DNA of 64,000 nt. Origin: Eumeta japonica. Its lineage: Eukaryota; Arthropoda; Insecta; Lepidoptera; Psychidae. The stretch covers positions 248,001-312,000 of the forward strand of contig BGZK01000284.1 in assembly GCA_005406025.1 (NCBI GenBank). Reading direction: 5' to 3'. Each line of letters begins with the position of its first letter. The first letter of the stretch is position 1. Shown here piece by piece: positions 48,901 through 60,510 of this stretch. The translations under genes were made by a program, and so were the position numbers. The notes under the pieces were generated by a model. That model was not told the origin of the DNA, made no database searches, and saw only the letters and a program-made list of their open reading frames with translations.

Positions 48901-51719
48901 AAATCATCGAAATCATTAGGACATTTCCGATATGGTCGTACCGTAAATTTTCATATATAATAATTTTTCACTTAAAGTAATAAGATGATGTACAGTATTA
49001 TCTGCTGAAAATATTTCAAATTACACTATGAATATTTGCAGTAATGTGACAAACAGAGCGGCTCACAAATTCGAGTCGATTGAAAGAAATTCCAAAACTG
49101 TAGTTATGGCGCGATACAGCGGTGTGGTTTGAAAGAAAGTCTTGTGATTGAAATTGCAAAGAGAGATTATGTCAATTTTTTTCATTGTATGGAAATTATA
49201 ACGATGAATAAAGTTATAAAAGAATTATGTGAGGTAGTGAGACCGGTATTAATTATACGCTTGCCTGCGACATGCTGACCCTCGAATCTATTCTTCCTTT
49301 GCAAATCCTCATCCAACAAAATGAATTGATTCGAGGAAATTAACAGATATCGAATACCCTAGAAAGTGTTAATTATCTATTGATCTTAACCACGAATAAA
49401 TTAGTTAAAATTCCTATGTAGGTACGTTACATGCCATTTAGGCACATCTTCAAGAAAATTCAGACCACCACATACATCCACCGAAGTGTTAGTAGAGTTA
49501 AAAAGTATCAACAGATGCGTTCCCAACTACCTCGCTTGACGGACAGTCATGTAATGCATGATTGTGCGTCATCATTTATATTAGAGCTAACTTATTCGTT
49601 AGCTTCTGATTTGTTAACCCAAATTTCTGCGTTTACACATAGTTTACCTCTGGGAATTATCTCGAATAAACTTCAGCTTGATAAACTGAAATTCAGTTTT
49701 TGTTTAAATAATACATATCGGTATAGTTTCCCCTAGACTGGCGCAGTTTGCTTAGTTCTAACTTCTTTCTTGTCTTCTCATCTCTACCTACAAGGTCCCT
49801 AGTTGGCTCACCCTTAAATTATTCTGTAATTAATCTAGCTCCTACACGTTCATCAGAATTAGTTGAATAACATTTGACTAGGCTATTATTGGATTATAGA
49901 CGCTTAGTACAATTGTAGAGAGCTAAAGACTAGATATATTCAATTCCACCCGGTTATCTGGAAGACGTTAGCCAACTTACTCAATTTAACAAGGGATTAC
50001 TTATACTAGTTATACAATCAACATCTCTTGAGTGTATTATTTGCTTATACGTATACGTGTAGGTAATTGTGTAAGCAATAAATTTGAAAAAATGGTACGT
50101 CGCCTTTATACAGCCTCACATGGGATATCGGATACTGTCTTTAACCGATAAGATCAAATTCAGTTACAACATTTTTGAAATGTAACTATGAACTTTCACA
50201 CTGGAAACTCAGTTTCATTTTATGTATTCGTTTTTTTTTTATTATGCGCGCTCAAACAAACGTACAGACTGACAGACAATGTAAAGTGATTCAGGAAAAC
50301 ATATCGCTTATTATAATAAAGACTTCATGCACAGTCTCAAAAATTTTTAAAATGCTTATATGAATATATTACACTCTTATTATTATAATAATAAATAAAA
50401 TGCATATTTCATCATGAATTGTTTTATTGTGCTTTGCGCGTTCACTGGTCACGTATCAAATTTACTTAATATCTAAATTTCATTACATTAGAAGAAAAAC
50501 CAGTGTAACTTTAGAAACCGTGTACGATTTAAAACGGAACATATGTGTACTATTTACTGAGTAAAACTTGAAATAAGTCGTCACGTTTTGTAGCTAGATC
50601 TACTCTTTATATTTAAATATTTTGTCTGTTCTTTTCGTCCGTTTCGTTCGCTTTTAAATATAAAAGAAAAATGAAACACAAAACTATTACGGAAAAGAAA
50701 AACAACGCAGTACAGAAGGATTGGTTTTTCCCACAAATATTTGTCCTCAAAATATTTTGAAATTTTATTGTACCCTTTTTTTGCCAAGTGTGTTTGTTTA
50801 ATGATGAACTTATATTGATATAAGGATAAATCTGTATAATTGAAGGCAACATGCACAATTAAATGAATTTTTGACATGGTGATTGTTTTTATTTTTAGTA
50901 CGTAGTTTACGTCGATTACAATTTTCCTTAAAATATTGTAAACTTGTCTCACATTTGTTAAATTCTCGCACATAAATTGCTATATCTAAAGTTCAATTCC
51001 CTTAACCTTATTTATAAGAGTTATATGAATTCATATATTTTTACAGAATACGCGTGAAAACAAATACAGACAATAAGAAAAAAAAAACAACAAAAAATCA
51101 GTTATTTATTTTTTGTTTTGTAGCACATGTTTTTAAATTTTTGTTTTAAAATGTTCAATGAACATACCCAAACTCACAGTTTTATTATATTAAACATATA
51201 TTATATGTGTACACGAAGCTTCCTTTAAGATTTCTGAATTTTAAAAATAAACATCTACTCAGACGAGCTTAGCTTGGCATCTTTCAGCTTCGCCGTAGGA
51301 ATATAGTAACATTCTAAGAGTTAAATTCTAAAGTTACTACGTTAATTTTCAATGTTAAATATTCAGATATAAAATAACAAATAAAGTGCCGTTTATTGTT
51401 GAGAAACGGAGACATGGTAACAATTAAATTATATCCGCACAATATCACCAATGGCATTAAATAAAGCGACGTTTAAATGTTTAAACTCATTTTTTTCAGG
51501 AGAGAACTCGAAAAGCAAACCTTTATTGAAATGCAAAGGAACCATTGAAACTATTAAAGCCGTTTCCTAGATAGTTCTGTATGTATACTAGAATTGCTCA
51601 TTAAAATTAATAAGACGTAACAAAATTTGTATACAATGACATAGTCTTTTGGGCGATTGTTGACTGATCTGTCAACAGAAGGAAGAACAGATACGAATTT
51701 GCTTCATTATTTAATACAT
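48901..51719. other. AT-rich DNA, no gene seen
   Basis: Frames at 49431-49736 (plus, 101 codons) and 50581-50973 (minus, 130 codons) have biased, low-complexity composition, no domain, and no supported start or splice context. Confidence 0.45.
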
Positions 51720-52060
51720 ATACATTTTTTCAAAGTGCCCGTGGATTCGGGAGGTGTACGACATACACACCGCCCATACGATACCACGCCACGCCTAAAA
51801 CATTTTAGAATAGGGGTCCGTATTCCGCCCGGAGCAGCAGATCAATCTTCCATTGTGGACATACGGTAACGGTCGCCGGCGAAATATGATTTGTGATTTT
51901 GTTCCATTCGCCCTCACCCCTTCGGACCCCGACCGACCCGTTTTGACCCCTTTTGCACCCCCGATGACCTCTTATCGACCCCGAGTCCATTGTACGATAT
52001 CTGAAAAGATGCGAGATAGGTTACATGCGACCCCCGGCCGCGGTTAGGAAATAGTACAAT
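51720..52060. promoter_or_regulatory. GC-richer island with nuclear-receptor-like half-sites
   Basis: A C-rich stretch repeats GACC words: GGACCCCGACCGACCCG near 51924, TTGACCCC at 51943, ATGACCTC at 51964 and TCGACCCCG at 51975. TGACC is the reverse of the AGGTCA-type nuclear receptor half-site. CCATTGTGG near 51851 and CCATTGTAC near 51988 are Sox-like. It is repeat-poor and has no supported coding frame. The regulatory role is inferred. Confidence 0.3.
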
Positions 52061-52230
52061 GGTGCAAATGGTCAGATGAGAAAATTCGATTGTTAAAATA
52101 TCTGCTTTTTTTTTTCGCCGATGAAAAACGAAATAACAATCAAATCGTTTGATTATTTTAATTTGTTTTCTAAAAAATTGTAAGTGATCACTTTATTTCT
52201 TTCAATCTTTATACAAACAATGAAGTAAAT
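52061..52230. other. AT-rich DNA
   Basis: Nothing recognised. Confidence 0.5.
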
Positions 52231-52290
52231 TATGTCAGCGGATAAGGCGCTCGCTTCGACTCCGAAACGAGAAGTTCAAAGTTTGTAAAT
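52231..52290 (+). repeat. tRNA-derived SINE head
   Basis: TATGTCAGCGGATAAGGCGC (52231-52250) resembles a tRNA A-box (TAGCTCAGTGG..AAGGCGC). CGACTCCGAAACGAGAAG resembles an anticodon arm with CTCCGAA, and GTTCAAAGTTTG (52273-52284) is a mutated B-box. The acceptor stem does not pair, so a SINE or tRNA pseudogene is more likely than a working gene. Confidence 0.55.
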
Positions 52291-52489
52291 TAAATTCTCG
52301 TAACTATTCGCCGTGTCTGGTTATCTAAGTGCGCGCTAGTATTCATAGCACTTTAAGAATTTTTAAGCTCTATTTTACGTTTTCTTTTCTTCATTATTAT
52401 ACAGTTTGTTATCCTAATTTAAGGCTTCTGCAATTATAACAGTCATATAGGCATATTAATTTTATCTCAAAAAGAAACCCGGAAATATG

Positions 52490-52720
52490 ATATCTGATGG
52501 AATGAGTATCGGCTTGAAGGAAAGTAAAGTGAGGAGGGGAGTGGACTACCGGAACTCACGCTTACCAGACAAAACGCAGTAGCAGAATCTGCTTGCGTGT
52601 TTGACCGCATCCTGGGCAAGTGTAATATTTCATCAGTCGAACTGACCTATTTCTGTTCTGTGACCAAGTTGATCACAGTATGGCTCTACTACAACAATAA
52701 GTACTCGTTTTAAAATGAAA
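52490..52720 (+). repeat. Diverged copy of the CCATATTCTG-family repeat
   Basis: CTTACCAGACAAAACGCAGT, AGTGTAATATTTCATCAG and CACAGTATGGCTCTACTACA occupy the same order as the CTCACTGG..AAAACAACAT and GTGTGATATTTCACCG blocks of 59360-59430, and the CACAGTATGG word also ends the copy at 26222. The match is weak. Confidence 0.4.
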
Positions 52721-53149
52721 TATTGTTAATAAAAATGTCATTTGGGTAATGAAACATGAATCATTACATTTGCAACTATCCAAAGTCTAAACCAAAGTCA
52801 GTGTCATTTAGTCTTAAGATTTTGTTTCAACAGATTAGATTATTCACATCTTAAACTATGGAGTTACATGGATTCCAGTAAAAACTAAGGTGTTATATTG
52901 GACCATACATACATACTTTTATTATATTAGACCAATATAGACAAATAATTGGTGCAAATCTTGTAAGAACTATTAGATCATTTACAGACCAAAAATTAGT
53001 ATTCAACGTGAAAACAACTAACTATGTCAATAAGGACTTTTTGTAAGTAATTAATTATGTTAATATAACAAATAACTTAATGTGATCATCACATATGACA
53101 CTACATTATCATTATTCCTGGTAGTTTATTTTATTTTTTAATGTATTAA
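52721..53149. other. AT-rich DNA, no gene seen
   Basis: Nothing recognised. Confidence 0.5.
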
Positions 53150-53720
53150 TCGTTATCAATGTTGACATTGAATTTAGATGAGAAGCTATAAAGTAACGAG
53201 GGATTCGACATGTCACGAACACATTACTTGAAAGCGCTTCAATCGCTTTGGTATCACGTGCACACGGGCCATCGCGCGCCCCGTCATCGCCCGGCACAGA
53301 TGCAAAAATAAACATAAAATGCTCGTATCACGTCGATAGCATTTTTATTTTCTAAATACGGAACCTCGTAAATTCGGCGAGGATCGATCGCGCCCATCAA
53401 TCGGGAAACGATCGCAGAGCTTATATTTTTATTGGCGCAAAAATAAAGCTCCAGGAATAGTTCAGAGTTTATGTTACAAGCTTTTGTAGCGGGCGCGCTG
53501 TCGACGCGGTACGTCTCCTTAAAGCGAATGACATTAAGATACTTATACAATTCATTGATATCGACGTCGAGCCTTCGATGTCGTATTTTTTAGGCGTGTG
53601 TCATTTTTTTTTTTTATTTCTTTACCGCCCCACCGCTAAGGCTATCCTCTCATAGCTGGAGGAAACAAATCGGTGCCAGCTTTCGCAGCGTATAATTTAG
53701 GCGTTTCGGGGGGTTGCATA
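53150..53720. promoter_or_regulatory. GC-richer island with AT-core sites
   Basis: This repeat-poor block has AT-core words in a GC background: GCAAAAATAAACATAAAATG near 53300 (forkhead AATAAACA), AGCATTTTTATTTTC near 53338 and ATATTTTTATTGGCGCAAAA near 53423 (AbdB/Caudal-type TTTTATTG). AAAATGCT and AGCATTTT form an 8-base inverted pair around CGTATCACGTCGAT. Minus frames (53112-53315, 53284-53550) show no domain. Confidence 0.3.
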
Positions 53721-54099
53721 AATTTTTCGGACTGACAAATACACGTGTATAAAATTAATAGCTTAAAAATAAAATTGTACCACCACAGCTGCTGCGTTGT
53801 GAAATGAAAAAATACTAGCAAAAAGATAAATGTACTTATCCTAAGAATTAAGTGGATTGATGCGATAAGAAGGCAAAAGTAAGTGTACCATTACTTCAAT
53901 TACATTTATTAAAAATGACAATGACAAATGCGGACATTACAAAATTCACTAGTTTTATTCAAACAATTATTTTAACTTTGAAAACATTTTTTACACGCTT
54001 ACGAACACGGTAAAAACTTACTGTGTGAGTCAAACTTTGGAAGCTAAATGAGAACCACTTCCTGATGTTCGATTGGATAAAAATTTGACTCGTGGATAA
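53721..54099. other. AT-rich DNA, no gene seen
   Basis: Nothing recognised. Confidence 0.5.
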
Positions 54100-54580
54100 T
54101 ACAGGTATGGTTTGATATGTTTTAGACCATAGGAATGGTCTGATGATGGAAACAGTAAATAATCATAGAAATTTCTGAACTAAAAGAGATAGACCCTTCG
54201 TGTTTAGGCTCGTTTGATTTGTCTTGGTAAGCACTCTGGTGCTACGTGATATTCATTGCCTGAAGATAGAGTCGAAAAGTGAACATACGAATTCTTTAAT
54301 AAAATCATACAAGCGTGTCAATTCTGAGGTCAATTATCTCGGCAAACACTGCTCTTTGTGGTATCTAGCTTCTGAAGATAGAGACGGAAAGTAAACATCA
54401 TAGATAACATTTTGAACTAAATTAGATAAAGCCGTCTTGTACCGTCTTTGGCTCGTCTTTGAGCTCATTTGATTTGACCTGGCAAACACTTAGGACTTGC
54501 CAGGATCTGAAAATGGAGCTGGAAGGTTAACTCTGTTATAAAACGTTACAACCGTCTAAAGTTCGGGCTCGTTTTTAGTT
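54100..54580 (+). repeat. Degenerate tandem (satellite-like) array
   Basis: About four units of roughly 120-145 bases recur: GGCTCGTTTGATTTG (54208) and GCTCATTTGATTTGACCTGG (54463) mark unit starts; CTTGGTAAGCACT, CTCGGCAAACACTG and CTGGCAAACACTTAG follow; then CTGAAGATAGAGTCGAAAAG, CTGAAGATAGAGACGGAAAG and CTGAAAATGGAGCTGGAAGG. The units are heavily diverged. Two related units lie at 40600-40810. Confidence 0.7.
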
Positions 54581-56170
54581 GTAGCGATCGGTGAAATGGA
54601 CATCATTAGCCACCTGCCTAGGAGATTAGATCTGCCACCTGAATAGAAGAAAAAAAACTACAAAATGAAACCCGGACTGCAATTTCAGCGTCAGGCTCGA
54701 GTAAAGTTCAACCTGAAATAAGCTGAGGAACGTAATGCACCCAAGTGGAGGTGAGACCGTGTTGATGTACTGAATTCTAATAGGGTGTCGAAAAATATAC
54801 AGTCGCGAACGAAACACCTCAAAACACCAGGGCACACCCTGTTCTATTTAAGCCATTGCGCTTGTGTTCGGTCCAATGGAGGGGATTTATTGTTTAATTA
54901 TAAGATGCTCATGGGAACAATATGGGAAAAGAAACATTGACAGAAAGATAAAGAAAAACAACAAAAGCCAAAGATAAACGTGAAGAGAAACTTTCTAAAG
55001 ATGATGATGGAACAAAATACTTGAGATTGTAAAACAATAATGTAGCATTACTGGAAATGTACAAATGAAATAAAACTAAAAAGCTGAAAATAAAATTATT
55101 GAAAAAAAAAATATTTTTAAAAATAAGCTCTTATTCTAAAATTCACTGGTACCAAAACAAAAATGATAATTATTTTGCAAGGGTTATGCCGACGAATGTT
55201 ATTTATATAGATGAATATAATAAAATGCATTGATCCATATCCTGCATAAAACTATTTACTTATATAAATACAATATTGGGTAATCACTGAAGAAATAAAT
55301 ATCCATAATTAATTGGATCTAATATCATATTACATCAAATTATTTCAAAAGTTTGTAGCGCAAATAGAAAAAAGGGAAAGAGAAATTGGAATTAAATAAG
55401 TTTCACAACTTGTGTTTTGCTTCAAATGTGAATATTGGTTTAAGAGGTTCAAAATATTAATTTTTACGTATTAACAGATTTTTTTTATATTAAAAGAAAT
55501 TGATTTTAAAACTAGGAATAATTTATGATTCATCTATATCGAGTTAATAAACATTGTTTTGACGCTAATTTTTGTTTTTATTTCATATATTTTATTCCTC
55601 TTCCATTTCAATGTGTCCAAAGCTGGCGTAAAGCATGAGATCTGTTCATTTTTTAATAATTAATTAACTTTCTTTTAATTTCATGTTTTCTTATTCGATA
55701 CTATAAAACTATTTGATGTCTGTTACATTTACGACGGGCTACATTAAAACGAAAAAAGCAATCCATATTGTACATCAGTGGCATACAGCGCCTCACTTGT
55801 CTATAACAAAAAAATTGTGCGTGAGAAGGAAGATCTTCTTTGGCATCATTAAAATATAAATATATTTTTTAATAAATATATTTATTAAATTATTAAATAA
55901 AAAATAGTTTTTAATTCCATGTAAATAATTAATTACATTGAAATAATAAAAGGACTGGAAAAAGATAGTCAACACAGTCAATGAAGTTCAGTTTAAATGT
56001 TAAAAATTAAATAAATAAACATTTATTTTCGTACATTAAGTGTAACATAAATTCTCTCATTATTCGAAATTCGAATTCGAATACGAAGCGGGCAGCCTTA
56101 ACCTGTTAATTTTGTGTTACACTGATGCGCGCGCATCTTAAAATTTCACTCTCATCATTTTTTCATAACG
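54581..56170. other. AT-rich DNA, no gene seen
   Basis: Minus frames at 54626-54835 and 55793-55981 show no domain. Confidence 0.5.
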
Positions 56171-56191
56171 CTCCTAAAGAAGTATAACTTC
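56171..56191 (+). repeat. Third copy of the GAAGT-hairpin repeat motif
   Basis: CTCCTAAAGAAGTATAACTT then C; compare GCTAAAGAAGTTTTCACTTC at 48879-48898. Confidence 0.4.
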
Positions 56192-56543
56192 AAAAAAAAA
56201 TACAACTTTGTTAATCGAGTAACTCTCGTAATAATATTTGATGCTCCTTAGATCATATATTTTCCAGTTGCATTTAACGACGTAGTGTTGCACAAACTTG
56301 TGCTTGTCTAATGATACGCGACTCAAAGAAATAACTTTTGCTATTTCTCTTCATATCCTTCAACGTCCTTCACATACTCGGCGAAGACGAGATTCTTGGC
56401 TTTGACGATTGTCTGTAGCAGGAATTGCAGTTATATGAGTGATTTATGGAAATCCCGCTTTTACTTGTCTCACTTGAAGTTGAAAATGAGAAGAAAGCTT
56501 ATTAATTTATAAAAACATTATATATAACAAGTTTAATTCAGAA

Positions 56544-56579
<36 letters not shown>

Positions 56580-56580
56580 T
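56544..56580. repeat. (AT)n then poly-T microsatellite
   Basis: About 28 bases of AT followed by ten T. Confidence 0.95.
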
Positions 56581-56959
56581 GGAATGTGCCTTAGTCGAAG
56601 AATAATCTTTGTTATGCTTAGATATTATTTAACCTAATATTCGACGAGTTTTGAACTATCGGTTTATTGTACGTTTTTAGCTTAATTCATACAAATAAAA
56701 ATAAGGACAATTATTATTTACACTTTTTTTAAAAACTCAAGAATTTTTTAAAATCGATAACTGATTCTTTTAATCGCTACGTCGCATTTGTAGTATAAAT
56801 ATCTTTTAACAGGAGCCTCCTTTAATCCATACATTCTGTGACGTTAGTCAAGTTAAATCCTATATCCATGTTTCAAAATCAGTGATAACACTCGAACCGA
56901 CGACTTGATATGGTCTGCGAGGCACGTTGCAGTGGTTTGATTCGAGCAAACTTAAAAAT
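56581..56959. other. AT-rich DNA, no gene seen
   Basis: Nothing recognised. Confidence 0.5.
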
Positions 56960-57060
56960 TTATTGGCCCATCGTGATCGATATTCGACCCTGGTTCTTTC
57001 TGGTTCGAAGCCAACAATCTTGACTGACTGATCGGCGCTGCATCTCATTTTAGAACACCG
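56960..57060 (-). repeat. tRNA-derived SINE, reverse orientation
   Basis: In reverse the text reads GATCAGTCAGTCAAGATTGT, TGGCTTCGAACCAGAAAG and AACCAGGGTCGAATATCGAT, in the A-box, anticodon-arm and B-box order of a lepidopteran SINE (TAGCTCAGTGGTCAAGATCG...CGGGTTCGAATCCC, from memory). The copy at 19550-19640 shares GGTTCGAA.CCAAC.ATCTTGA. Confidence 0.65.
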
Positions 57061-58649
57061 CATGGCGACTTAAGAATGTCAGTTTTTGTAGTGGGCCCTC
57101 ATGACGTTGATCTATGCAATATTTTAATAAAATATGCTAATGAGTTTGCCGGCGGTTTATTTACGCAATTAACTTAAATATATTATCACGAATAAATAAT
57201 ATTAATCTTCGTAATTCTATTAATTGTTGCCAATCGGTGGCAGCGAAGACTTCGTGAGCTTAAACTAGTGGTTGGTCTCGTCATTGTGCTTTTTGATGCT
57301 TTTTAAAAATTCAGTACACAAAACACCACTGAATACGCAAAATCATGGAATTTTCTATACATAAATAAAAGCATGGAGATTTTAAAGCCTTGTAATGTCA
57401 CGAGGGAAGTTAATTAGGCGTTAACTAATTAATATGAAAAATTGTGAATAAGGTCCTTTGATTAAAATACTGTACCTACCGTAAAATTCAAGCAAAACCC
57501 TTATAATGTCGCTGTTATCTCTGTCCGTTTCTCTGTCACAGATGTTTTACTAGAAAACTATGTGGTCATAAGTGAAAATTTTCGTAATTGGCCATTCGTT
57601 ATAAAAATATCAAAAAAAAAATCAATTACTGTTTTTGGTACGTAATCCTTTAGTAGCATGTTATATTTCAGTTCGTGAGGATTGTTGTTTGTTTTTTCCC
57701 TTTTATAAATCATTTTGAAAAATGTGTGTCGGCATTACAATGAATTCAAGTCCAAATAATACTTGGATTTGTGGATATCCACACCATGGTTTTTTTTTAA
57801 GAATGTCGTCGTATCTCAAGATAACAAGAAGGCTGCCGAAAGCTTCAATTAGCATTTGGTTATGAACATCCATCTCGTAACTGTGTGTTTCCGATATATT
57901 GAGCTCCAATATGGACGTGACGACCTCTTTGACGACTTACACGGACCAACTTAGGTCGACCGACAAACTATAATCGATATAATTATATGGATATAAAAAA
58001 TATATAATCGAGTACAATCGATGCGTAAACTAATTGAAACCGATAAAATATTACCCGTGATCAAATTGGTACTGTGTTGAATATTAACGGATACTGCGCG
58101 ATGTCTAGAGACCATTGAAGAGGTCCCTAAGGAGGAATGGGCTGACTGCTTTTGCAACGGTTCCAAAGAATACGAATGTCTGGAAAATTAATTTTATACT
58201 TGATATTTAAATAGCGAAATACTGAAATTTCAGCCATAATAAAATAATTGGAAAATTATAATTTATTTAAATTAAAATAGCGTGCCCCATATCATTATAA
58301 ATAACGAAAATCTCTGGGTATGATAAATTAATGTTTGTAATTGTTCATTTTCAGTAAATTTGCTTTTTTTCACTTACTTTTGTAAATAAAAAAAACTCAA
58401 TTTATTTACAAAATAAATATTTTAACCTGTATATACGTTATTTCTGTATTACGAATTTTAAAGACTTGTGTAGAATTATCGGAGTTAGGTAAATAGTCAG
58501 AACATCTGTTTCAAAGAATATAGTAAGAGTCCTGCAGCGGGAGGCTCTACCTATAGACTGTGTGCGTTAAATACCGTATAATGTGTACGCCACATATAAA
58601 AATATTATAGATGTAATAACGTGAAATACGATTCGATTAATAATGCATG
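57061..58649. other. AT-rich DNA, no gene seen
   Basis: Minus frames at 57703-57909 and 57951-58166 show no domain. Confidence 0.5.
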
Positions 58650-59130
58650 CACACTTTCAGAACGGCCAGCGCATGGCATTTTCGTGGGGTGCGCAGTAAT
58701 AAAGGCTTATTTTATTTTCGTCGGCCCCGCGCGAGCTTTCACGACTCAATAAACTTTTAAAAAGATGGAACCCGACAAGCGTCGGCGTATTATGAGCGAG
58801 ACCTCGTAAAAAACGCCATGAATGTTCATGGAATTGTAAAAATCTGACGCGCCGAAAGATTCACGCGGAAGCAACGGTATTTATGTTGGGATGCTGGGCG
58901 TGTGGAGGCGACGACTTTCTTAGAAGAAACAACTAAAATCGGCCGAGTTTAAAATATTAACAAAACAAGTCACTAACTTTAATACGCCCAATTAAATACT
59001 TTTTGTATCGGATTTCAATCACCTCCCCCGCAAATCCCCGAGGCGGATTCTCCCATAAATATTATTTTAAATCATGGAGCTTGGACCTTAAACTATTTAC
59101 GTTGATCCAATCCAGGGTCTGACAACGAGC
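58650..59130. promoter_or_regulatory. GC/CpG-richer island, candidate cis-regulatory module
   Basis: Repeat-poor and CpG-rich, with AT-core sites in a GC background: CGACTCAATAAACTTTT near 58741, GCGTATTATGAGCG near 58786, TATTTATG near 58879 and CCCATAAATATTATTTT near 59052. CAATAAA and CCATAAA suit AbdB/Caudal or forkhead-like factors. No coding frame. Inference only. Confidence 0.3.
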
Positions 59131-59164
59131 GTTGTCACCGGAAATGTGACGAAAATGTGATATC

Positions 59165-59480
59165 ATTTATTTTTTTACATTCTAGTCGAGGGGCAAATCA
59201 GCAGGCGAGCCATAAGAAAGTGGATGGTCAGCGCTACCCAAGGAGATTCACAACTCCAGAAGAGTCATCAGCACGTTGCCAACCTTTTGAGAGGCAATAG
59301 GATATAATTCGGGGAAGAGGAATCGGGTGAGGGAGGGGAGGGAGCGTCCACTAGAACACTCACTCACTGGAGGAAAAACAACATCGGAAGCTGCGACTTC
59401 AAGTCCATATTCTGTAAGAGTGTGATATTTCACCGCGACGCCTCTACGATTCGGTTCGTATAACCGGAACTTTGGAAGGG
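59165..59480 (+). repeat. Best copy of the CCATATTCTG-family dispersed repeat
   Basis: In order: CAGCAGGCGAGCCATAAG, CAGCACGTTGCCAACCTTTT, an AGG/GGGA-rich segment, CACTCACTCACTGG, GTCCATATTCTGTAAGAGTG and TGATATTTCACCGCGACGCC. From memory this follows a common lepidopteran repeat (GCAGGCGAGCCACCTGATGG ... GTTGCCGGCCTTTTGAGAGG ... CTTCTGTGAGAGCGTGGTAT). The minus frame 59248-59559 is a shadow of it. Confidence 0.7.
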
Positions 59481-59654
59481 TCATGGGAGGTGGTGGGTTG
59501 ATCAAGCCAGCCCATTTTTGTACTGCAGTCATAATTGAACAAAATAATAGCTGCTGCATAAATATTTTATATTTATTAAATTATAATCACTTTATATATT
59601 ACTGGCTCGTATCGAATCATTCAAAGGGTCGTCACACCTCCCAGTTTTTTGAAT

Positions 59655-59750
59655 ATAGTTTGTAAGGAATAAATCAGCATGCGGGCCATCTGAAAGTAGA
59701 TAGTCACAGCCGTCCATGGACACCCGTAACACCAGGGGAGTCACTATGTC
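59655..59750 (+). repeat. Start of a related dispersed repeat
   Basis: ATCAGCATGCGGGCCATCTG, GTCCATGGACACCCGTAACA and CCAGGGGAGTCAC match, from memory, the CCCATGGACACTCGCAACGC.CCAG opening of the same repeat group as 59165-59480, in the same orientation. It runs directly into a microsatellite. Confidence 0.65.
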
Positions 59751-59782
59751 GTTGTCGTTAAATGAAATGAGCTTAATAATTG

Positions 59783-59875
59783 ATACACACACGCGCACGC
59801 ACGCATGCACATACGCACGCGCAAACGCACACACGTACACGCACACGCACACACACGCACAGATATATATATATA
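59783..59875. repeat. CA/CG-rich then TA microsatellite
   Basis: ACACACACGCGCACGCACGC and similar run for about 80 bases, ending in GATATATATATATATA. Four overlapping open frames here are translations of the repeat. Confidence 0.95.
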
Positions 59876-60218
59876 TAAGCGGAATGTTACATGTAAGGTT
59901 AACAATAATATCCAGAAAAGTGAAAAAGGAGGATTATTAGATAGCAAGGAGTTAACAAAAATATGGGTAAGTATATTTAGAAATTTAATATTCTTGCTCT
60001 GTATGTAAACAAATTAATTTGTATGTAAGCTACAATTATTTTTTGCAAAATAGACAGAAATTTTGTCTTACATATAAAATATGATATGGACTTACAGAAT
60101 CGAGTTCATAGTTCACATTCTAAAATGTTGCGAGCTGCGTTTGCAAGCAAAATAAACTAATAGTAGAAATTAATTCCTGTAAGGAAAACATATTTGTTAT
60201 AGACGACTAGTTGAGGAA

Positions 60219-60235
60219 TATATATATATATATAT
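60219..60235. repeat. Short TA microsatellite at a repeat boundary
   Basis: ATATATATATATATATA lies directly before the repeat copy that begins TATTGT. Confidence 0.9.
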
Positions 60236-60510
60236 TGTAATAGGTGGCATCATAGACGTTCGACCTCCGTGCTGAGTGCGCGAATGTTATTTTTATTTGT
60301 AAATTTGAAAATTTTCAAAATTTCAATTCGCGAAAAAAAGTAGAGAGATAGATGAGGTGTGTCTACAAGAAAGGGATGTGGGTCCTGTAAGAAATAAAAA
60401 AGGACATGAAACAGAATAATGACTGTGTAGAATTGGCTGAACGCATCTAAGCTGGGAAGTAAATACAAGTCATTCATGTCGCTACAGCCCGTTTGATTAA
60501 AGATCTCGCG
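60233..60510 (+). repeat. Unassigned ~250 bp dispersed repeat, copy A
   Basis: Starts TATTGTAATAGGTGGCAT; then GACCTCCGTGCTGAGTGC, ATTTTTATTTGTAAATTT, TTCAATTCGCGAAAAAAAGT, GAGGTGTGTCTAC and GGGAAGTAAATACAAGTCAT. Copy B at 63658 carries the same blocks in the same order. No coding frame and no recognised class. Confidence 0.7.

Noticed and set aside
50581..50973. 130-codon minus frame
   Set aside because: Low-complexity Lys/Asn/Ile/Phe composition typical of AT-rich non-coding DNA, with no domain.
52231..52290. Possible functional tRNA gene
   Set aside because: A- and B-box-like words are present but the acceptor and T stems do not pair, so it is called a SINE or pseudogene.
59592..60008. 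Several overlapping frames rich in Cys/Val/Ala/Arg or Thr/His
   Set aside because: They are translations of the CA/CG microsatellite at 59783-59875.
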